Shown here piece by piece: positions 19,470-28,157 of a DNA stretch of 64,000 bases. How positions within the stretch are numbered: the first letter of the stretch is position 1; each line of letters opens with the position of its first letter. Below the pieces are notes generated by a model. It was given only the letters and a program-made list of their open reading frames with translations, made no database searches and was not told the DNA's origin. A program made the position numbers and the translations under genes. Source of the DNA: an uncultured Bacteroidales bacterium (GTDB taxonomy: Bacteria; Bacteroidota; Bacteroidia; Bacteroidales; Bacteroidaceae); contig CADCNQ010000012.1 in NCBI GenBank assembly GCA_902802815.1, positions 1-64,000 on the forward strand, written 5' to 3'.

Positions 19470-21242
19470 TTGCAAGATAAGATAAGAAATTTCTGTATCA
19501 TTGCGCATATCGACCACGGAAAGAGTACGTTGGCTGATCGTATGCTTGAGATGACCTCCACTCTGAAGGTCACTCAGGGACAGATGCTCGACGATATGGA
19601 TTTGGAACAGGAACGCGGCATCACTATCAAAAGTCATGCCATCCAGATGTCGTATAAGGACTACACACTCAACCTTATCGATACTCCGGGACATGTGGAC
19701 TTCTCCTACGAGGTTTCCCGCTCCATAGCTGCATGCGAAGGAGCCCTGCTTGTGGTGGATGCCACTCAGGGAGTGCAGGCTCAGACCATCTCAAATCTGT
19801 ATATGGCTATCGAACACGACCTTGAGATTATTCCAATCATCAACAAGTGCGACATGCCGAATGCTATGCCCGATGAGGTGGAGGATGAGATTATTGACCT
19901 CATCGGTTGCAGGCATGAGGAAATAATACGTGCTTCGGCCCGCACAGGTGAAGGAGTGGCAGACATTCTCGAGGCTATCGTGGAGCGCATCCCTGCTCCC
20001 GAGGGCGACTCCTCTGCCCCACTCCAGGCTCTCATCTTCGACTCGGTCTTCAATCCCTTCAGGGGCATCATTGCATATTTCAAAATAATCAACGGCACCA
20101 TCCGTAGCGGTCAGCAGGTGCGTTTCATCAATACTGGCAAGGAATACAAAGCCGACGAGATAGGTATCCTCAAGATGGATCTCTCTCCCCGTCAGACGCT
20201 TTCTGCTGGCAATGTGGGTTATATTGTGTCGGGTATCAAGACTGCCACAGAGGTGAAGGTCGGTGATACCATCACCACTGTCGAGGGCGGTACATCGGAG
20301 GCTATATCCGGTTTCGAGGAAGTGAAACCTATGGTCTTCGCCGGTGTTTATCCCATTGAGACGGAGGACTTTGAGAATCTCCGTGCTTCTCTTGAGAAAT
20401 TACAGCTTAACGATGCCTCGCTTACTTTCCAACCGGAATCGTCGGTGGCTCTGGGGTTCGGTTTCCGTTGCGGTTTCCTCGGACTGCTACACATGGAAAT
20501 CATCCAGGAGCGCCTTGACCGTGAGTTCGACATGGATGTCATCACTACAGTGCCCAACGTATCCTATCTCGTCTATGACAAGCAGGGCGAGGTGCACGAG
20601 GTGCACAATCCCGCAGGGATGCCAGATCAGACACTTATTGATCACATTGAGGAACCATACATCCGAGCTACAGTTATCACCACAACATCATATCTCGGCA
20701 ACATCATGACGCTCTGTCTGGGTAAGCGCGGTGAACTCGTCTCACAGAATTTTATCTCAGGCGGACGTGTGGAGATAATTTTCGATATGCCTCTCGGTGA
20801 AATCGTCATCGACTTCTACGACAAACTGAAGTCCATATCCAAGGGTTATGCCTCCTTCGACTATCATCCTATCGGTTTCCGTCCCTCCAAACTCGTGAAA
20901 CTTGATATCCTGCTCAACGGCGAACCTGTGGATGCACTCTCTACTCTGACGCATTTCGACAACGCTGAGACTTTCGGCCGTCGCATGTGTGAAAAACTCA
21001 AAGAACTCCTGCCCCGCCAGCAGTTTGATATTGCCATTCAGGCTGCTATTGGTGCTAAGATTATTGCCCGCGAGACGGTGAAGCAAGTGCGCAAGGATGT
21101 GCTTGCCAAGTGCTATGGCGGTGATGTCTCGCGCAAGCGCAAGCTCCTTGAGAAGCAGAAACGTGGTAAGAAGCGTATGAAGCAGATAGGTAATGTGCAG
21201 GTGCCTCAAAAGGCATTCCTCGCAGTCTTGAAACTGGATTAA
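19470..21242 (+). CDS. lepA: Elongation factor 4 (back-translocase GTPase)
   Basis: The 590-residue ribosome-associated GTPase has G1 [10 protein letters not shown]3 DTPGHVDF and G4 NKCDMP, and the LepA-specific C-terminal domain with [18 protein letters not shown]. Length is standard. The only start in register with the family N-terminus ([10 protein letters not shown]) is TTG at 19470, since no ATG or GTG lies upstream in frame before the preceding gene. A TTG start suggests modest translation. Confidence 0.95.
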   Translation: MQDKIRNFCIIAHIDHGKSTLADRMLEMTSTLKVTQGQMLDDMDLEQERGITIKSHAIQMSYKDYTLNLIDTPGHVDFSYEVSRSIAACEGALLVVDATQGVQAQTISNLYMAIEHDLEIIPIINKCDMPNAMPDEVEDEIIDLIGCRHEEIIRASARTGEGVADILEAIVERIPAPEGDSSAPLQALIFDSVFNPFRGIIAYFKIINGTIRSGQQVRFINTGKEYKADEIGILKMDLSPRQTLSAGNVGYIVSGIKTATEVKVGDTITTVEGGTSEAISGFEEVKPMVFAGVYPIETEDFENLRASLEKLQLNDASLTFQPESSVALGFGFRCGFLGLLHMEIIQERLDREFDMDVITTVPNVSYLVYDKQGEVHEVHNPAGMPDQTLIDHIEEPYIRATVITTTSYLGNIMTLCLGKRGELVSQNFISGGRVEIIFDMPLGEIVIDFYDKLKSISKGYASFDYHPIGFRPSKLVKLDILLNGEPVDALSTLTHFDNAETFGRRMCEKLKELLPRQQFDIAIQAAIGAKIIARETVKQVRKDVLAKCYGGDVSRKRKLLEKQKRGKKRMKQIGNVQVPQKAFLAVLKLD

Positions 21243-21275
21243 GAAACACAAAGAACACATAAACCTTAATTCTCT

Positions 21276-21878
21276 ATGGCCAACAGATTCACTCATGAAA
21301 TAGCACGCGAGGTGGCACGCGATTTAGCACGCTCCTATTGCACTCTTTCAACAGAGGGCATTGACACGTTGGCGCGTCTGCTTGTGCCTGCCAAGTATAG
21401 GAAGGGAGAAATTGTGCTTCCCGAAGGCGAGCCTTGTCGCTATATGTACTATGTACAGAAGGGACTCGTGCGTCAATACTACTACAAGAACGGTAAGGAG
21501 ATGACAGAGCATTTTTCTTACGAAGGCCGCATTGTCATGTGTATTGAGAGTCTACTCACGGGCAATCCTTCCCGTCTTATTATCGGCACGCTGGAGAATA
21601 CTGTACTCTGGGCCATCCCGATGGAGACACTGCAACGCATCCTTCCCACCGACCTGGAGATGAATCGTCTCTACCGACGCATCCTGGAGCACGCTCTCAT
21701 CTCTTCGCAATGGCATGCCGATGCCCAGCGTTTTGAGTCAGCTGCCGATCGCTACGACCGTCTCTTAAGGCAGTATCCTGAATTGCTGTTGAGAGCTCCT
21801 ATGCACATGATTGCTTCATACCTCCAGATGACTCCTGAAACACTTTCCCGTGTGCGCAAGAATCATAATCAAGAATAA
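21276..21878 (+). CDS. Crp/Fnr-family transcriptional regulator
   Basis: The 200-residue protein has an N-terminal cyclic-nucleotide-binding-type beta-barrel (about residues 38-125: KGEIVLPEGEPCRYMYYVQKG). A C-terminal helix-turn-helix follows, represented by IASYLQMTPETLSRVRK, where the recognition helix is TPETLSRVR. The barrel lacks an obvious cAMP phosphate-binding arginine cassette, as is common in Bacteroidota members, so the signal is unknown. The next gene starts on the same TAATG (1-nt overlap), so both are co-translated. Confidence 0.82.
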   Translation: MANRFTHEIAREVARDLARSYCTLSTEGIDTLARLLVPAKYRKGEIVLPEGEPCRYMYYVQKGLVRQYYYKNGKEMTEHFSYEGRIVMCIESLLTGNPSRLIIGTLENTVLWAIPMETLQRILPTDLEMNRLYRRILEHALISSQWHADAQRFESAADRYDRLLRQYPELLLRAPMHMIASYLQMTPETLSRVRKNHNQE

Positions 21879-22543
21879 TGATTAAAGAGATACACACTCC
21901 TTCCGACCTGATGCGTCTCATCTCCGAAGTTGGCTTTCTCCCGCTTCTGGACAGCGGTATCAAAGGTTTCTCTGCCGACGAAATTGGTGGTGAGGAGTGT
22001 CGCTATATTGTATATCCCGATGGCGGTTGGGACTGGCCGTTGTGGAAATGGAAAGGTCCGGTGGTTATTGATATGCCTTGCGCCTATGGTAAATTTTTCA
22101 ATCGCAAGGCCGGTTTCGTCTCTATGGAATGGTGGCCGCATTTTATCAACTGGCGTCGTCATCTCTTCCCTGCCCCAGAGCCCGGCAGCATCGAAGAGAC
22201 AATACTCCTCACACTTCGCGAAGCGGGTTCGCTAATCACTCGCGAGCTACGTGCAGAGTGTGGTTTTACGGGGCCTAAAATGCGCAGCAAGTTTGATGCC
22301 TACATCACCCGTCTTGAGATGGCTTGCCGCATTGTCACAGAGGATTTTGTATATCCGAGCGACCGTCACGGGAATTCCTATGGATGGGGCTGGTCGCTTC
22401 TCACCACTCCCGAGCGTCTCTTCGGCCACGAGGTATCCCGGGCAAAGTGCTCTCCCGAAGAGTCCTTTGATTTAATGATGCAGCATCTCCGTGAGGTGAT
22501 TCCTGCAGCTACCGATCGTCAGCTTCACAAACTTATCGGATAA
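21878..22543 (+). CDS. AlkZ-related winged-helix protein
   Basis: The 221-residue protein matches a Bacteroidota family related to AlkZ/YcaQ DNA glycosylases by the block LREAGSLITRELRAECGF plus ITRLEMACRIVTEDF and a Trp/Gly-rich YGWGWSLLTTPE. The family relation comes from memory of sequence patterns, and the full AlkZ catalytic Gln-x-Gln is not evident, so a DNA-repair activity is uncertain. It is coupled to the Crp-like regulator. Its stop overlaps the stop of the convergent aminotransferase gene by 11 nt. Confidence 0.6.
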   Translation: MIKEIHTPSDLMRLISEVGFLPLLDSGIKGFSADEIGGEECRYIVYPDGGWDWPLWKWKGPVVIDMPCAYGKFFNRKAGFVSMEWWPHFINWRRHLFPAPEPGSIEETILLTLREAGSLITRELRAECGFTGPKMRSKFDAYITRLEMACRIVTEDFVYPSDRHGNSYGWGWSLLTTPERLFGHEVSRAKCSPEESFDLMMQHLREVIPAATDRQLHKLIG

Positions 22544-24635
22544 CAAACGAGTTTACAGCCTCAATGACGGTATCAACTTCCTCGTCCGTCAGATACGGAG
22601 CAATGGGAAGTGAGAGTTCTTCGTCGGCCCAGCAATCCGTCACGGGGAAGTCGCCCTCTACGATGCCCTTCATGGCCTCCTGTCTGTGGGGCGGAACCGG
22701 ATAGTGCGTCATCGTCTCCACGCCGCAGGCCTTCAGATGCTCCTGCAGACGTTCGCGCCCGGCAGTGCGCAGGGGGAAGACGTGCCACACGCTCTCCCCT
22801 ACCTCATCGGCCTTGCAGGGCAGTTTCACCTTGGGGTTCACGATACCCTCGATGTAGCGCAGGGCTATGGCGCGTCGCCGCTCATTTTCATCTTTCAGGG
22901 CGGGAAGCTTGAGTGAGAGTGCGGCGGCCTGCATCTCGTCCATGCGACTGTTGCAGCCCGGATGCACGTTGATGTATTTGCGCGCCTGTCCGTAGTTGGC
23001 CATCTCCTCTATGGTGCGTGCCAGCAGCGCATCGTCCGTCGTCACTGCTCCGGCGTCGCCCAGAGCGCCCAGATTCTTGCCGGGATAGAAGCTCCAGCAG
23101 TTGGCGTCGCTCTCGGCGAGGATGATGTCGCCCCTGCGTCCGTCGTCGATGCCGTGTGCCTGCGCGCAGTCGTCCATGAGGAAGAGGCCCCTCTCGTCGG
23201 CCAGACGGCGGAAACCTTTCATGCGGCAGCGGCGTCCGTAGAGATGCACGGGCAGCAGCGCCACCGTGCGCTCCGTGCAACGCTCTGCTGCGCCTTCGGG
23301 CGTCATCAGCGTCGTCTCCTCCGAGGGTTCGACGGGCACGGGCTTCAGTCCGGCATGCACGACGGCCAACAGGGTAGCAATGAAGGTGTTGGCCGGCACG
23401 ATGACTTCATCGCCGTCCCTCCATCCTCTTATTTTTTTTGCGGCCATGAGCGTCAGTGTCAGCGCATCGAGCCCGTTGCCGCAGTTCACGCAGTAGTTCC
23501 TCTTGCAGCGCTCGGCCCACTCGCGGGCGAAACGTCTGTTCCATTCGCCCAGCAGATACCATCCGTCCTCCGCCACACGCGCCATCCTCTCGCCCAGCTC
23601 GGGCTGATGACGGCTGTTCAGACGCATGAGCGAGAGATATTCTATCCGCTCCGTGGGCTGCTGCGCCAGAGCCGCCGCGAGGTTTACCTCATAGACGTCG
23701 TAGCATACGGCGCGTCCGCCGAAGCCTTCTTTCTGGAAGATGAGCCCCTCGTTGAGCCTGCGTCCGTGATCCTCGGTGCTGACGCCGAAGTCCAGATAAT
23801 CCATCCCCTTGTAGCGCTCCGAGATGAGGTGCTTGAAGAGTAGGTCGAGCGCGCCGCACGAGCGCCCCTCCTCGCCGGCGGCGATGTATTGCACGTGGGC
23901 CACACGCGCCGTTTCGAAGACGACGCATCCGGCCACCATTCTCTCTCCGCGCCTCACGTCGTAGAGCCTGATGTTGGCGGGGAATCGCGCCATGAGCAGC
24001 TGCATCTCCTCCACGCTGTGCACGGGAGTGAGGTTGTGACGTGTGCTCAGCACCTCCTCCAGTATATGCCAGAATTCCCTAAGGCTCTCCGTCTCGCCTT
24101 CGCCCACGCGCTCCACGTAGCAGTCGGCCTCCAGCGCCTTCTTCACGCAGCGCTGACGCAGGGTGCGCATCCTCAGGGGGGCCTTGATGTCCACTGCGGT
24201 GGAGGCCAGACACCATTTCTTGCGGGCGTTGAGCCGTGCGAGGGCGTAGAGGTCCTCCTGTGCGGGCTGGGTGCTATATATATAAGGTATGGCTTTATAG
24301 ATGAGTGTCCGTGCGCCGAGTGTGTCGCTCCAGTAGCGTGCGGCCTCGGCGAGCGCATCGACGGCCTGCTGCGTGGTGGTGGCGGTGCTCATGACGAGTC
24401 CGCCGTAGGTCAGCCCCTGATGGCTCCACACCGTGCGCGTCGTCTCTTCCCAGTTGGCCGGCAGCAGCGCCACGAGGTCTCCCTCGTCCCACAGCGTCAG
24501 CGAGCAGTCCGTGAAGCAGTCCTGATGGTATTCCATGAAGTCGCGCTCCAGCAGAAAGGTGCCGTTCTTCGACGTCTTCACGAAGCTGTCCCACAGCGCC
24601 CTGTCTTCGCTCCTATAGGGTCTTGCTTGGATCAT
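22533..24635 (-). CDS. Fused GNAT-like acyltransferase and sugar 3-aminotransferase (FdtB type)
   Basis: The 700-residue protein starts at MIQARPY; this ATG overlaps the fdtA stop by 4 nt. The frame stays open upstream, but that part is only the shadow of fdtA. Residues 1 to about 325 resemble FemAB/GNAT-type acetyltransferases of capsule loci (SKNGTFLLERDFMEYH, HQGLTYGGLV, LSTRHN, DFGVSTEDHG). Residues about 335-700 are a DegT/DnrJ/EryC1 aminotransferase with the PLP lysine Lys520 in FYPGKNLGALGDAG and CNSRMDEMQAA. In the known Fdt pathway, FdtB aminates a dTDP-3-keto-6-deoxyhexose and a separate enzyme N-acylates it; here both steps appear joined. The region is GC-rich relative to the right end of the window. 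Confidence 0.85.
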   Translation of the reverse strand: MIQARPYRSEDRALWDSFVKTSKNGTFLLERDFMEYHQDCFTDCSLTLWDEGDLVALLPANWEETTRTVWSHQGLTYGGLVMSTATTTQQAVDALAEAARYWSDTLGARTLIYKAIPYIYSTQPAQEDLYALARLNARKKWCLASTAVDIKAPLRMRTLRQRCVKKALEADCYVERVGEGETESLREFWHILEEVLSTRHNLTPVHSVEEMQLLMARFPANIRLYDVRRGERMVAGCVVFETARVAHVQYIAAGEEGRSCGALDLLFKHLISERYKGMDYLDFGVSTEDHGRRLNEGLIFQKEGFGGRAVCYDVYEVNLAAALAQQPTERIEYLSLMRLNSRHQPELGERMARVAEDGWYLLGEWNRRFAREWAERCKRNYCVNCGNGLDALTLTLMAAKKIRGWRDGDEVIVPANTFIATLLAVVHAGLKPVPVEPSEETTLMTPEGAAERCTERTVALLPVHLYGRRCRMKGFRRLADERGLFLMDDCAQAHGIDDGRRGDIILAESDANCWSFYPGKNLGALGDAGAVTTDDALLARTIEEMANYGQARKYINVHPGCNSRMDEMQAAALSLKLPALKDENERRRAIALRYIEGIVNPKVKLPCKADEVGESVWHVFPLRTAGRERLQEHLKACGVETMTHYPVPPHRQEAMKGIVEGDFPVTDCWADEELSLPIAPYLTDEEVDTVIEAVNSFVIR

Positions 24636-25054
24636 GCGCGCGTCAGGCTGAGGAATTCGTCGTAGGAGTGGATGTAGTCGGCGGCGTTGTAGAGGTCGCT
24701 GGCCAGCGAGATGCATGCGGCGCCTTCGTCGAAGTCGCTGATGCGCGTCCACACCATTGGCGGGATGTAGATGCCCACTCCCGGGTCGTCCATGCGCAGC
24801 GTCTGCTTCTCGTGTCCGTCGTCCAGCTCGATGGTCCATCCGCCTCCGATGGGAAAGAGCACCTCCTGACTCGTGTGGTGTGCATGATTGCTGCGCTGGG
24901 CTCCGGGCTTCATGCCGTAGGTCCAAAACACTCTCTGCACCTCAAAGGGCCAGTCGCGTTTCTCGCCGAAGGTCAGACTGCCCCGCTCGTCCGTGACGGT
25001 CGGAAGCACCACCAAGCGGCAGTTTTTCACCATTAATGGCGTATCTTTATCCAT
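24632..25054 (-). CDS. fdtA: dTDP-4-keto-6-deoxyglucose 3,4-ketoisomerase
   Basis: The 140-residue cupin of the FdtA/WxcM family moves the keto group from C4 to C3 of dTDP-6-deoxyhexulose, creating the substrate of the aminotransferase encoded next. Visible motifs are DERGSLTF, GMKPGAQRSNHAHHTSQEVLF (active-site histidines) and a late IPPMVW. An upstream GTG at 25075 is possible, but it falls within the promoter element, so the ATG at 25054 was chosen. RmlA/RmlB, which supply the substrate, are not in the window. Expected end product: an N-acylated 3-amino-3,6-dideoxyhexose. Confidence 0.85.
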   Translation of the reverse strand: MDKDTPLMVKNCRLVVLPTVTDERGSLTFGEKRDWPFEVQRVFWTYGMKPGAQRSNHAHHTSQEVLFPIGGGWTIELDDGHEKQTLRMDDPGVGIYIPPMVWTRISDFDEGAACISLASDLYNAADYIHSYDEFLSLTRA

Positions 25055-25074
25055 AAAATTGCTTATTTCTACCA

Positions 25075-25082
25075 CAAAGATA
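25075..25082 (-). promoter_or_regulatory. Promoter -7 element for fdtA-fdtB fusion operon
   Basis: On the minus strand it reads TATCTTTG (TAnnTTTG consensus), 20 nt upstream of the fdtA ATG. It excludes the alternative GTG start. A divergent element for the tRNAs lies about 45 nt away. Confidence 0.55.
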
Positions 25083-25125
25083 AAAAAAAGTTTTCATTTT
25101 CCTATGTTGTTTCCCATTTTTTTCA

Positions 25126-25133
25126 TACCTTTG
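25126..25133 (+). promoter_or_regulatory. Promoter -7 element for the tRNA-Ser/tRNA-Glu unit
   Basis: TACCTTTG fits TAnnTTTG and lies about 53 nt before tRNA-Ser. A TTG around 25107-25109 could be the -33 element. Both tRNAs and the terminator at 25381 follow with no other gene between. Confidence 0.6.
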
Positions 25134-25186
25134 CACCGCATTTGAGAAAAGGCACCTCGGTGGAGGCTGCTTATGAGTGCGGGAAA

Positions 25187-25273
25187 GGAAGTTTGGGTGA
25201 GTGGCTGAAACCACCAGTTTGCTAAACTGACGTGCGGGTTACCGTACCGGGGGTTCGAATCCCCCAGCTTCCG
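25187..25273 (+). tRNA. tRNA-Ser (anticodon GCU)
   Basis: An 87-nt sequence with a 7-bp acceptor stem (GGAAGTT with AGCTTCC), a GGGTGAGTGGCTGAAACC D-arm region, anticodon loop TTGCTAA in a CAGTT-type stem, a long class-II variable arm (CGTGCGGGTTACCGTACC) and a T-arm GGGGGTTCGAATCCCCC. Discriminator is G73, as expected for tRNA-Ser. CCA is not encoded. Confidence 0.93.
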
Positions 25274-25301
25274 CAGAACTCCTTGAATGCAGCAACAGAA
25301 T

Positions 25302-25376
25302 GGCGCTTTCGTCTAGCGGCTAGGACACATGCCTCTCACGCATGGAACACGGGTTCGATTCCCGTAGGCGCTACCA
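25302..25376 (+). tRNA. tRNA-Glu (anticodon CUC)
   Basis: A 72-nt tRNA core plus encoded A73 region and CCA. The anticodon arm is CATGC-CTCTCAC-GCATG, giving CUC for GAG codons. The T-arm is ACGGG-TTCGATT-CCCGT. The acceptor stem pairs GGCGCTT with AGGCGCT with G1:U72 and T6:G67 wobbles. The D-arm GTCTAGCGGCTAGGAC is typical of tRNA-Glu. Confidence 0.93.
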
Positions 25377-25380
25377 AAAA

Positions 25381-25408
25381 GACCTCGCGAATTTCGTGAG
25401 GTCTTTTT
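25381..25408 (+). terminator. Rho-independent terminator after the tRNAs
   Basis: GACCTCGCGAA pairs with TTCGTGAGGTC (one G:T), followed by TTTTT. It lies 5 nt after tRNA-Glu and separates it from the convergent TSCPD gene. Confidence 0.85.
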
Positions 25409-25428
25409 CGTTATAAACTTATTAACTC

Positions 25429-25731
25429 TTAATAAAACTTTTCCCCAGCCGGTTTTTCTACGCTCTCTTCTGCTTTTGCTTCCTTAAGCAGTTCCAGAGC
25501 TCGACAGAGTTGATCTGGGCACGATGTGCGTTTTGTGCCGCAGCGTATGCCATTAAGCCTTTCTATCACATCGTCTATCTTCTGACCTATCGCCAGTTTG
25601 CTGATGCCTTGCAGATTGCCGTTACAGCCTCCCACGAAAAACACCTGCTGGATGACATCGTTTTCATCTGCTGTCACATCAATAAGTGTTGAGCAGGTCC
25701 CAGTTGTCTTGTACTGAATGTGTTTTCCCAT
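25429..25731 (-). CDS. TSCPD-domain protein (TIGR03905 family)
   Basis: This 100-residue protein shows the family core: FVGGCNGNLQGISKLAIGQ in the middle and the name-giving TSCPDQL near residue 75, with three or more conserved cysteines (Cys in GGCNGN, IRCGTK, SCPDQLC) that could bind metal or be redox active. Related domains occur at the C-terminus of some class-II ribonucleotide reductases, but the stand-alone form has no firm function. The start is the ATG preceded by an AT-rich stretch. Confidence 0.8.
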   Translation of the reverse strand: MGKHIQYKTTGTCSTLIDVTADENDVIQQVFFVGGCNGNLQGISKLAIGQKIDDVIERLNGIRCGTKRTSCPDQLCRALELLKEAKAEESVEKPAGEKFY

Positions 25732-25786
25732 TTTAACTTTAAAATTTAAAAATTAAACATTAAAACTTGAAACTGACTCTAAACTC

Positions 25787-26728
25787 TTACTTTCTCGTTT
25801 CATCAAAAAATCTCACCATCTTCTTCAGATTCTCTTCGCTATACATCCCCATCCCATGACCGCCTTCAGGCACGAAGACGGCTTCCGTCTTCACTCCCGC
25901 CTTCTTCAGCACCTTGTAGAATTCTTTTCCCTGACAGAACGGTACCACATTGTCCTTCTCTCCATGAAAAATTATCACAGGAGGATCGTTGGCATCCACA
26001 TATGTGGTGGCACTCAAACTCAGGTATTTGTCTGGTTCTTCTGCCAGTGTTGTGCCAAGTAGTATATCCTCGGGGCTACGTTCACCCATTGTCATGTGTT
26101 CGCCACAGTCCATTGCCGTCAAGTCTATGGGGCCAGACCAGTCACACGCAGCATTAACGGCGCTACTCTTCTTAGAGTATTTTCCCAATGACCCCTCAAG
26201 GTCGATTTCTACGCCACACACCTTTGCATGCTTCGCACCACTGGTCACAGCCGTCACTGATGCCAAGTGTCCTCCTGAGGAAAAACCGCAGGTTGCCACA
26301 AACGACGGGTCGAAATGATATTTTCCAGCTGCTCCGCGCACGAAACGCACCACCGCTTTTATGTCGTGCAGTTGTGCCGGCCAGTGTGCATCCGCACTCG
26401 AACGGTGGTTGGGACACACCACTGCGTATCCAGAATTCAGCAGTGCGTTGACGATGGTGCCCAAGTCGGCGGCACCCTTGCCGTTGTTGTTGAACCATGC
26501 GCTTCCGTATATATGTACCACCACGGGATATGCCTTTTTCTTTTCCTTGGGCAGATATATGTCGCACGTATGGTAGGCTTTGTCATCGTCAGCGTAGTTC
26601 ACATTCTTCCATTCTTGCGATGTCTCTAGCATGTGCTTTACCTGGAACCCACCGAATCCGTCTTCCGGTTGTTGTGCGCAGACCGTTGTAGAGACTAATA
26701 TTATAAATGATATAATGAATTTCTTCAT
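25787..26728 (-). CDS. Secreted alpha/beta-hydrolase (BD-FAE-like esterase/lipase)
   Basis: The 313-residue protein has a signal peptide cut near VCAQ (residues 16-19), so it acts in the periplasm or outside. The oxyanion loop HIYGSAWF (about 72-79) precedes the nucleophile elbow GFSSGGH (Ser150). The acid is in FHGEKDNVVP and the histidine in EGGHGM near the C-terminus. This fits acetyl-xylan/feruloyl-type esterases common in polysaccharide-degrading Bacteroidales. No other CAZyme gene adjoins it, so the natural substrate is unknown. Confidence 0.8.
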   Translation of the reverse strand: MKKFIISFIILVSTTVCAQQPEDGFGGFQVKHMLETSQEWKNVNYADDDKAYHTCDIYLPKEKKKAYPVVVHIYGSAWFNNNGKGAADLGTIVNALLNSGYAVVCPNHRSSADAHWPAQLHDIKAVVRFVRGAAGKYHFDPSFVATCGFSSGGHLASVTAVTSGAKHAKVCGVEIDLEGSLGKYSKKSSAVNAACDWSGPIDLTAMDCGEHMTMGERSPEDILLGTTLAEEPDKYLSLSATTYVDANDPPVIIFHGEKDNVVPFCQGKEFYKVLKKAGVKTEAVFVPEGGHGMGMYSEENLKKMVRFFDETRK

Positions 26729-26797
26729 TTTTGTTGTTTTACGTTTTTTTATCAGTTTTCTATCCTTAGATCTTAGTTTCTCGTCATTAGTCCTTAA

Positions 26798-28129
26798 TCA
26801 AAGGACGTTCAAGGAATCGAGGAAGACAATGAAGATTGCGACGGGGATAATCCAACGCAGAAGAATCAAATAGACAATCGAAGCCAATCTTGAACTCTTA
26901 TAAAGTGCCTTGGGAACAAACCAACCCGTAAAAATCGCAGTGGAGAATGCACCAAAGGGTATCAGGAAATCGGTACTGACGATGTTGGCATTATCAAAGA
27001 TGTTATGTCCGTTGATGGTCAAATAAGGTGCATGTCCCGTCATAGACAGAATACACAGGAGATTGGTGAGCACATGCAATACCCCAACTACAATGACGCT
27101 CTGATGTCTGCTCAGAGGATATCTGGTTTCGGCTGTGGCTTCACAGATAAAGGCAACGGGAACCTCCATCATAGAGATTGTAGAAGTGAGAGCTGCAACA
27201 CACATAAGAGCGAAGAAGGAAACGCTAGTGAGAGTCGGACTAAACATATGCTGGAACACTTCGGGCAAAGTGATGAAGGTAAGCTCCGGTCCTTGCGTAG
27301 GGCTGAAACCATAGGCAAACACAGCGGGAAAGACGATGGTGCCGGCAAGCAGTGATACAAGAATCACCAGGACAATCATCTGTAGCGATGCAGTGGTGAC
27401 ATTCTGGTCTTTGGGCATATAACCTCCATACGTAATGAGTGCTCCCACACCTATGGATAATGTAAAGAAACTGAGTCCCATAGCCTCAAGGATAATCTTC
27501 GGGGTAATCTTCGAAAAGTTGGGTTCGAAGAGAAACCGAAGTCCGGTACCACCTCCGTCAAGCATCACCATATGAATCGCCATCACTATTAACATGATGA
27601 AAAGCAGGGGCATGAGTATTTTGCTCAGACGCTCGATACCCTTGTTGACATCGAACCACAGTACAGCCCCCGTAAGAGCAATGGCAATAACGGCATAGAC
27701 AGTCATCGCGGAAATGTTGCCAGAGAAAGTATCGAAATAGGCAGTGAGCGCATTGGCATCCATACCGGCAAAGGTGTTGGACGCAGCCTCGACCATATAG
27801 TAAAAGCACCATCCCGTTACAACAAAATAGAAGCTTTGAAGAATCATCACGGTCGACAAGGTGAGCCAAGACAACCATTGCCAGTGACCGGTGCCGCTCA
27901 AGGTGCGGAAAGCACCATAGGCACTCTTGCATGAGAGTTTGCCGATAAGGAACTCGTTCATCACCAAAGGTAATCCGAAGATAAACGAACAGATGATATA
28001 GATAATAATGAAAGCACCGCCGCCGTCTTCACCCACAATATAGGGAAACTTCCAAATGCTGCCCAACCCTATCGCACTGCCGGCCGCAGCCAGCAGAAGG
28101 CCGATTTTAGAAGAAAAGGAATTTTTCAT
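26798..28129 (-). CDS. Sodium-dependent (NSS/SNF) transporter
   Basis: The 443-residue integral membrane protein carries the NSS signature in TM1: AAAGSAIGLGSIWKFPY, with the unwound GLGSIWKFP segment that binds Na+ and substrate. Eleven or so hydrophobic segments are visible, fitting the bacterial 11-TM type. Members import amino acids or related amines. It lies 28 nt downstream of the NRPS gene in the same direction and is likely transcribed with it, which suggests it handles a precursor amino acid or product; that link is inferred. Confidence 0.87.
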   Translation of the reverse strand: MKNSFSSKIGLLLAAAGSAIGLGSIWKFPYIVGEDGGGAFIIIYIICSFIFGLPLVMNEFLIGKLSCKSAYGAFRTLSGTGHWQWLSWLTLSTVMILQSFYFVVTGWCFYYMVEAASNTFAGMDANALTAYFDTFSGNISAMTVYAVIAIALTGAVLWFDVNKGIERLSKILMPLLFIMLIVMAIHMVMLDGGGTGLRFLFEPNFSKITPKIILEAMGLSFFTLSIGVGALITYGGYMPKDQNVTTASLQMIVLVILVSLLAGTIVFPAVFAYGFSPTQGPELTFITLPEVFQHMFSPTLTSVSFFALMCVAALTSTISMMEVPVAFICEATAETRYPLSRHQSVIVVGVLHVLTNLLCILSMTGHAPYLTINGHNIFDNANIVSTDFLIPFGAFSTAIFTGWFVPKALYKSSRLASIVYLILLRWIIPVAIFIVFLDSLNVL

Positions 28130-28157
28130 GAAATCAATCCTTTATTTTTTCGTTTAT

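Noticed and set aside
21276..22543. Crp-like and AlkZ-related pair considered as a toxin-antitoxin module
   Set aside because: Sizes (200 and 221 residues) and domains do not fit; the overlap only shows co-translation.
24636..24926. N-terminal extension of the aminotransferase fusion
   Set aside because: The 97 extra codons are Arg/His-rich and out of frame within fdtA. The ATG at 24635 with the 4-nt overlap is the natural start.
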